NCBI GenBank assembly: GCA_934193515.1
Contig: CAKPVJ010000014.1
Coordinates: 1 to 51,778 of the forward strand
Direction of reading: 5' to 3'
Origin: an uncultured Megasphaera sp.
GTDB lineage: Bacteria; Bacillota; Negativicutes; Veillonellales; Megasphaeraceae
DNA: 51,778 nucleotides
How positions within the stretch are numbered: position 1 is the first letter of the stretch; each line of letters begins with the position of its first letter. The position numbers and the translations under genes were made by a program. A model generated the notes under the pieces. It ran no database searches. It was given only the letters and a program-made list of their open reading frames with translations, and was not told the DNA's origin. Shown here in pieces: positions 50,515-51,778 of this stretch.

Positions 50515-51336
50515 TTAATAATTCCTGATTATCACTTCTCGTCCTTTTCGTTTAGACGCATTTGAATTAATCGCTCTTTGAACTTCCACTTCTTCAATAT
50601 AAAATCCATTATATAGTTTCTTAATCAACGGCGTGTCATGATTGGTTAATAGACAAAAAACGCCTCTTTTTGTTAAATTACGGTATAAAGCAGCCAATCT
50701 TATATGGTCTTCTTCCTTAAACGATTCTTTCGTATAATCCACAAACGATGCCGTTTTACTTAATATATCGTAAGGGCTGTCAAAATATACGAAATCACCT
50801 TCTTTGCATGATTCACAAGCTAATTCAAAATCACTGTTAGTAATTGTTACTTCGTTTTGACGCAGATACAGAGCTATACTTCTTATGTTCTCTTCATCAA
50901 TAGAATTTACGTTTTCTTTATGATTCCAGGGAACATTAAATAACCCTTTCATATTCACCCGATATAGTCCATTAAAACAATGTTTATTTAAATATACAAA
51001 TAATGCCGCTGTTTTTACGTCAAATACTTGATTCACAATATTACGATTATAACATTCTCGTATGTAGTAATACCGCTCCTTATTACAAACAGATACATCT
51101 AATTCATTCACTGTATTTATAAATTCTTCTGTACTATCACGAATCGTCCTGTATACATGTATCAGTTGCGCATTTACATCATTTATATATACAGGAACCG
51201 TTGGCTGTACAAAAAAAAGCAGCGCCGCACCCCCCAAAAAAGGTTCATAGTAAGCTTGGTAGTTTGTCGGCATTAACGCATGCAAATGGTTTGCTAGCTG
51301 ACGTTTTCCACCAGCCCATTTCACAAATGGTATCAT
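50515..51336 (-). CDS. dpnM: Dam-type DNA adenine methyltransferase, DpnM type
   Basis: 273 residues, alpha-class order: FVKWAGGKRQLA and YEPFLGGAALLF (motif I), then VYFDSPYD (motif IV). The usual DPPY is DSPY here; the neighbouring pattern TASFVDYTKESF fits DpnM. First gene of the operon, RBS AAGGAAG, promoter 51374-51402. The Pro-to-Ser change deserves note because Pro is common at this site. Confidence 0.9.
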   Translation of the reverse strand: MIPFVKWAGGKRQLANHLHALMPTNYQAYYEPFLGGAALLFFVQPTVPVYINDVNAQLIHVYRTIRDSTEEFINTVNELDVSVCNKERYYYIRECYNRNIVNQVFDVKTAALFVYLNKHCFNGLYRVNMKGLFNVPWNHKENVNSIDEENIRSIALYLRQNEVTITNSDFELACESCKEGDFVYFDSPYDILSKTASFVDYTKESFKEEDHIRLAALYRNLTKRGVFCLLTNHDTPLIKKLYNGFYIEEVEVQRAINSNASKRKGREVIIRNY

Positions 51337-51373
51337 TTAATTCTTCCTTATTCATGTAATCTATTCTATGTTT

Positions 51374-51402
51374 AGTATAAACAATGGTCAGCATATCATC
51401 AA
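51374..51402 (-). promoter_or_regulatory. DpnII-type operon promoter
   Basis: Minus-strand TTGATG (51397-51402), 17-bp spacer, TATACT (51374-51379). Confidence 0.6.
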
Positions 51403-51516
51403 GTCATATTTTTTGTCAAATTTTAATCTAATTCTAATTTTATTTTAATCTTGTTTTAATGTTCGTTTGCTATACTAGTTTTAAATATTATTATACAAAC
51501 AAGGTGGTCCCCTATT

Positions 51517-51703
51517 ATGAAAACAGAACCCAATACTTTTCAATTAGAAACAACAACTGTATGGCAATTTCCCCAACGTGGTACCTGGGCAACACATGAT
51601 GGAACATATCGAGGTAACTGGTCTCCTTACATTCCTCGTAATATTTTATTACGTTTTTCTCATCAAGGAGATATTGTATTAGACTCTTTTGTTGGAGGCG
51701 GTA
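51517..51703 (+). pseudogene. DNA methyltransferase, N-terminal fragment broken by an IS
   Basis: About 62 codons that match N4/N6 methyltransferases starting with TVWQFPQRGTWATHDG, then RGNWSPYIPRNILLRFSHQGDIVLDSFVGGG, which is motif I of the SAM site. The expected next words (T-T-x-x-E) are gone: the frame reads into unrelated sequence with an IS-like end and stops at 51771. RBS AAGGTGG. It is divergent from the DpnII-type operon and, beyond it, from the controller-nuclease pair, which is how C-R and M genes are often set. Confidence 0.78.
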
Positions 51704-51778
51704 GGGAGTGTAAAATAGTTTGTGTAAACCGGTTATTGCACAAATCTAATTTATCCCTCATACTTGGGTAATCAAATA
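51703..51778 (+). mobile_element. left end of an IS256-type insertion sequence (partial)
   Basis: From about 51703 the string GGGAGTGTAAAATAGTTTGT followed by GTAAACC looks like an IS256-family terminal repeat (TGTAAA...TGTGTAAA pattern). It starts exactly where the methyltransferase homology breaks. Transposase and right end are beyond the window. Confidence 0.6.

Overview
The window looks like a chromosome segment of a diderm Firmicute of the Negativicutes, most like Megasphaera or a close relative (inference from content, not a database match). Firmicute traits are the T-box leaders on cysS and ileS, the radA-yacL-ispDF-gltX-cysS-mrnC-rlmB-yacP-sigH gene order, and ClpB, RecD2 and SigH of Firmicute type. 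Outer-membrane traits are a secreted beta-barrel-like protein and a lipoprotein efflux adaptor.

Layout. 1-420: leader and strong promoter of an rRNA operon that leaves the window to the left. 419-2756: three exported proteins, one of them a choloylglycine-hydrolase-like enzyme. 3075-5265: two small membrane proteins and trpS. 5593-6054: guanine-deaminase-like enzyme. 6189-19832 (minus strand): a long housekeeping block for translation, RNA decay and secretion (smpB, rnr, secG, sigH, yacP, rlmB, mrnC, T-box cysS, gltX, ispDF, yacL, radA, a Sel1-repeat protein). 20030-22618: clpB. 22811-25900: nadABC operon for de novo NAD synthesis. 26269-27416: a SpeD-like protein and an HD-GYP-like protein.

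27333-29777 is accessory. A 202-bp segment spanning the convergent ends of the HD-GYP gene and comF is present twice (201 of 202 bases identical). Between the copies lie about 2 kb of A+T-rich DNA with an amidase-domain gene and a small membrane-protein gene. Both host genes stay intact, as after Campbell-type integration. After this come comF, recD2 and a chorismate-mutase-like gene (29669-32752).

32821-36943 is a visibly G+C-richer operon: a TetR regulator, a lipoprotein HlyD adaptor and two ABC-2 permeases with no ATPase. The same 14-bp palindrome lies before tetR and before the adaptor gene. 37142-45933 returns to housekeeping and transport (LysP-like permease, SstT, DMT exporter, T-box ileS, YibE/F). 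A secreted purple-acid-phosphatase-like enzyme follows at 45949-47520.

47631-51778 is a defence region. A complete DpnII-type (GATC) restriction-modification operon (two methylases, an unknown 117-aa protein, the endonuclease) sits between a controller-plus-nuclease pair on its left and a divergent methyltransferase gene on its right. That methyltransferase is cut after about 62 codons by what looks like the left end of an IS256-type insertion sequence. The simplest reading is one RM system placed inside another whose methylase has then been broken. No tRNA, complete rRNA or CRISPR array was found.
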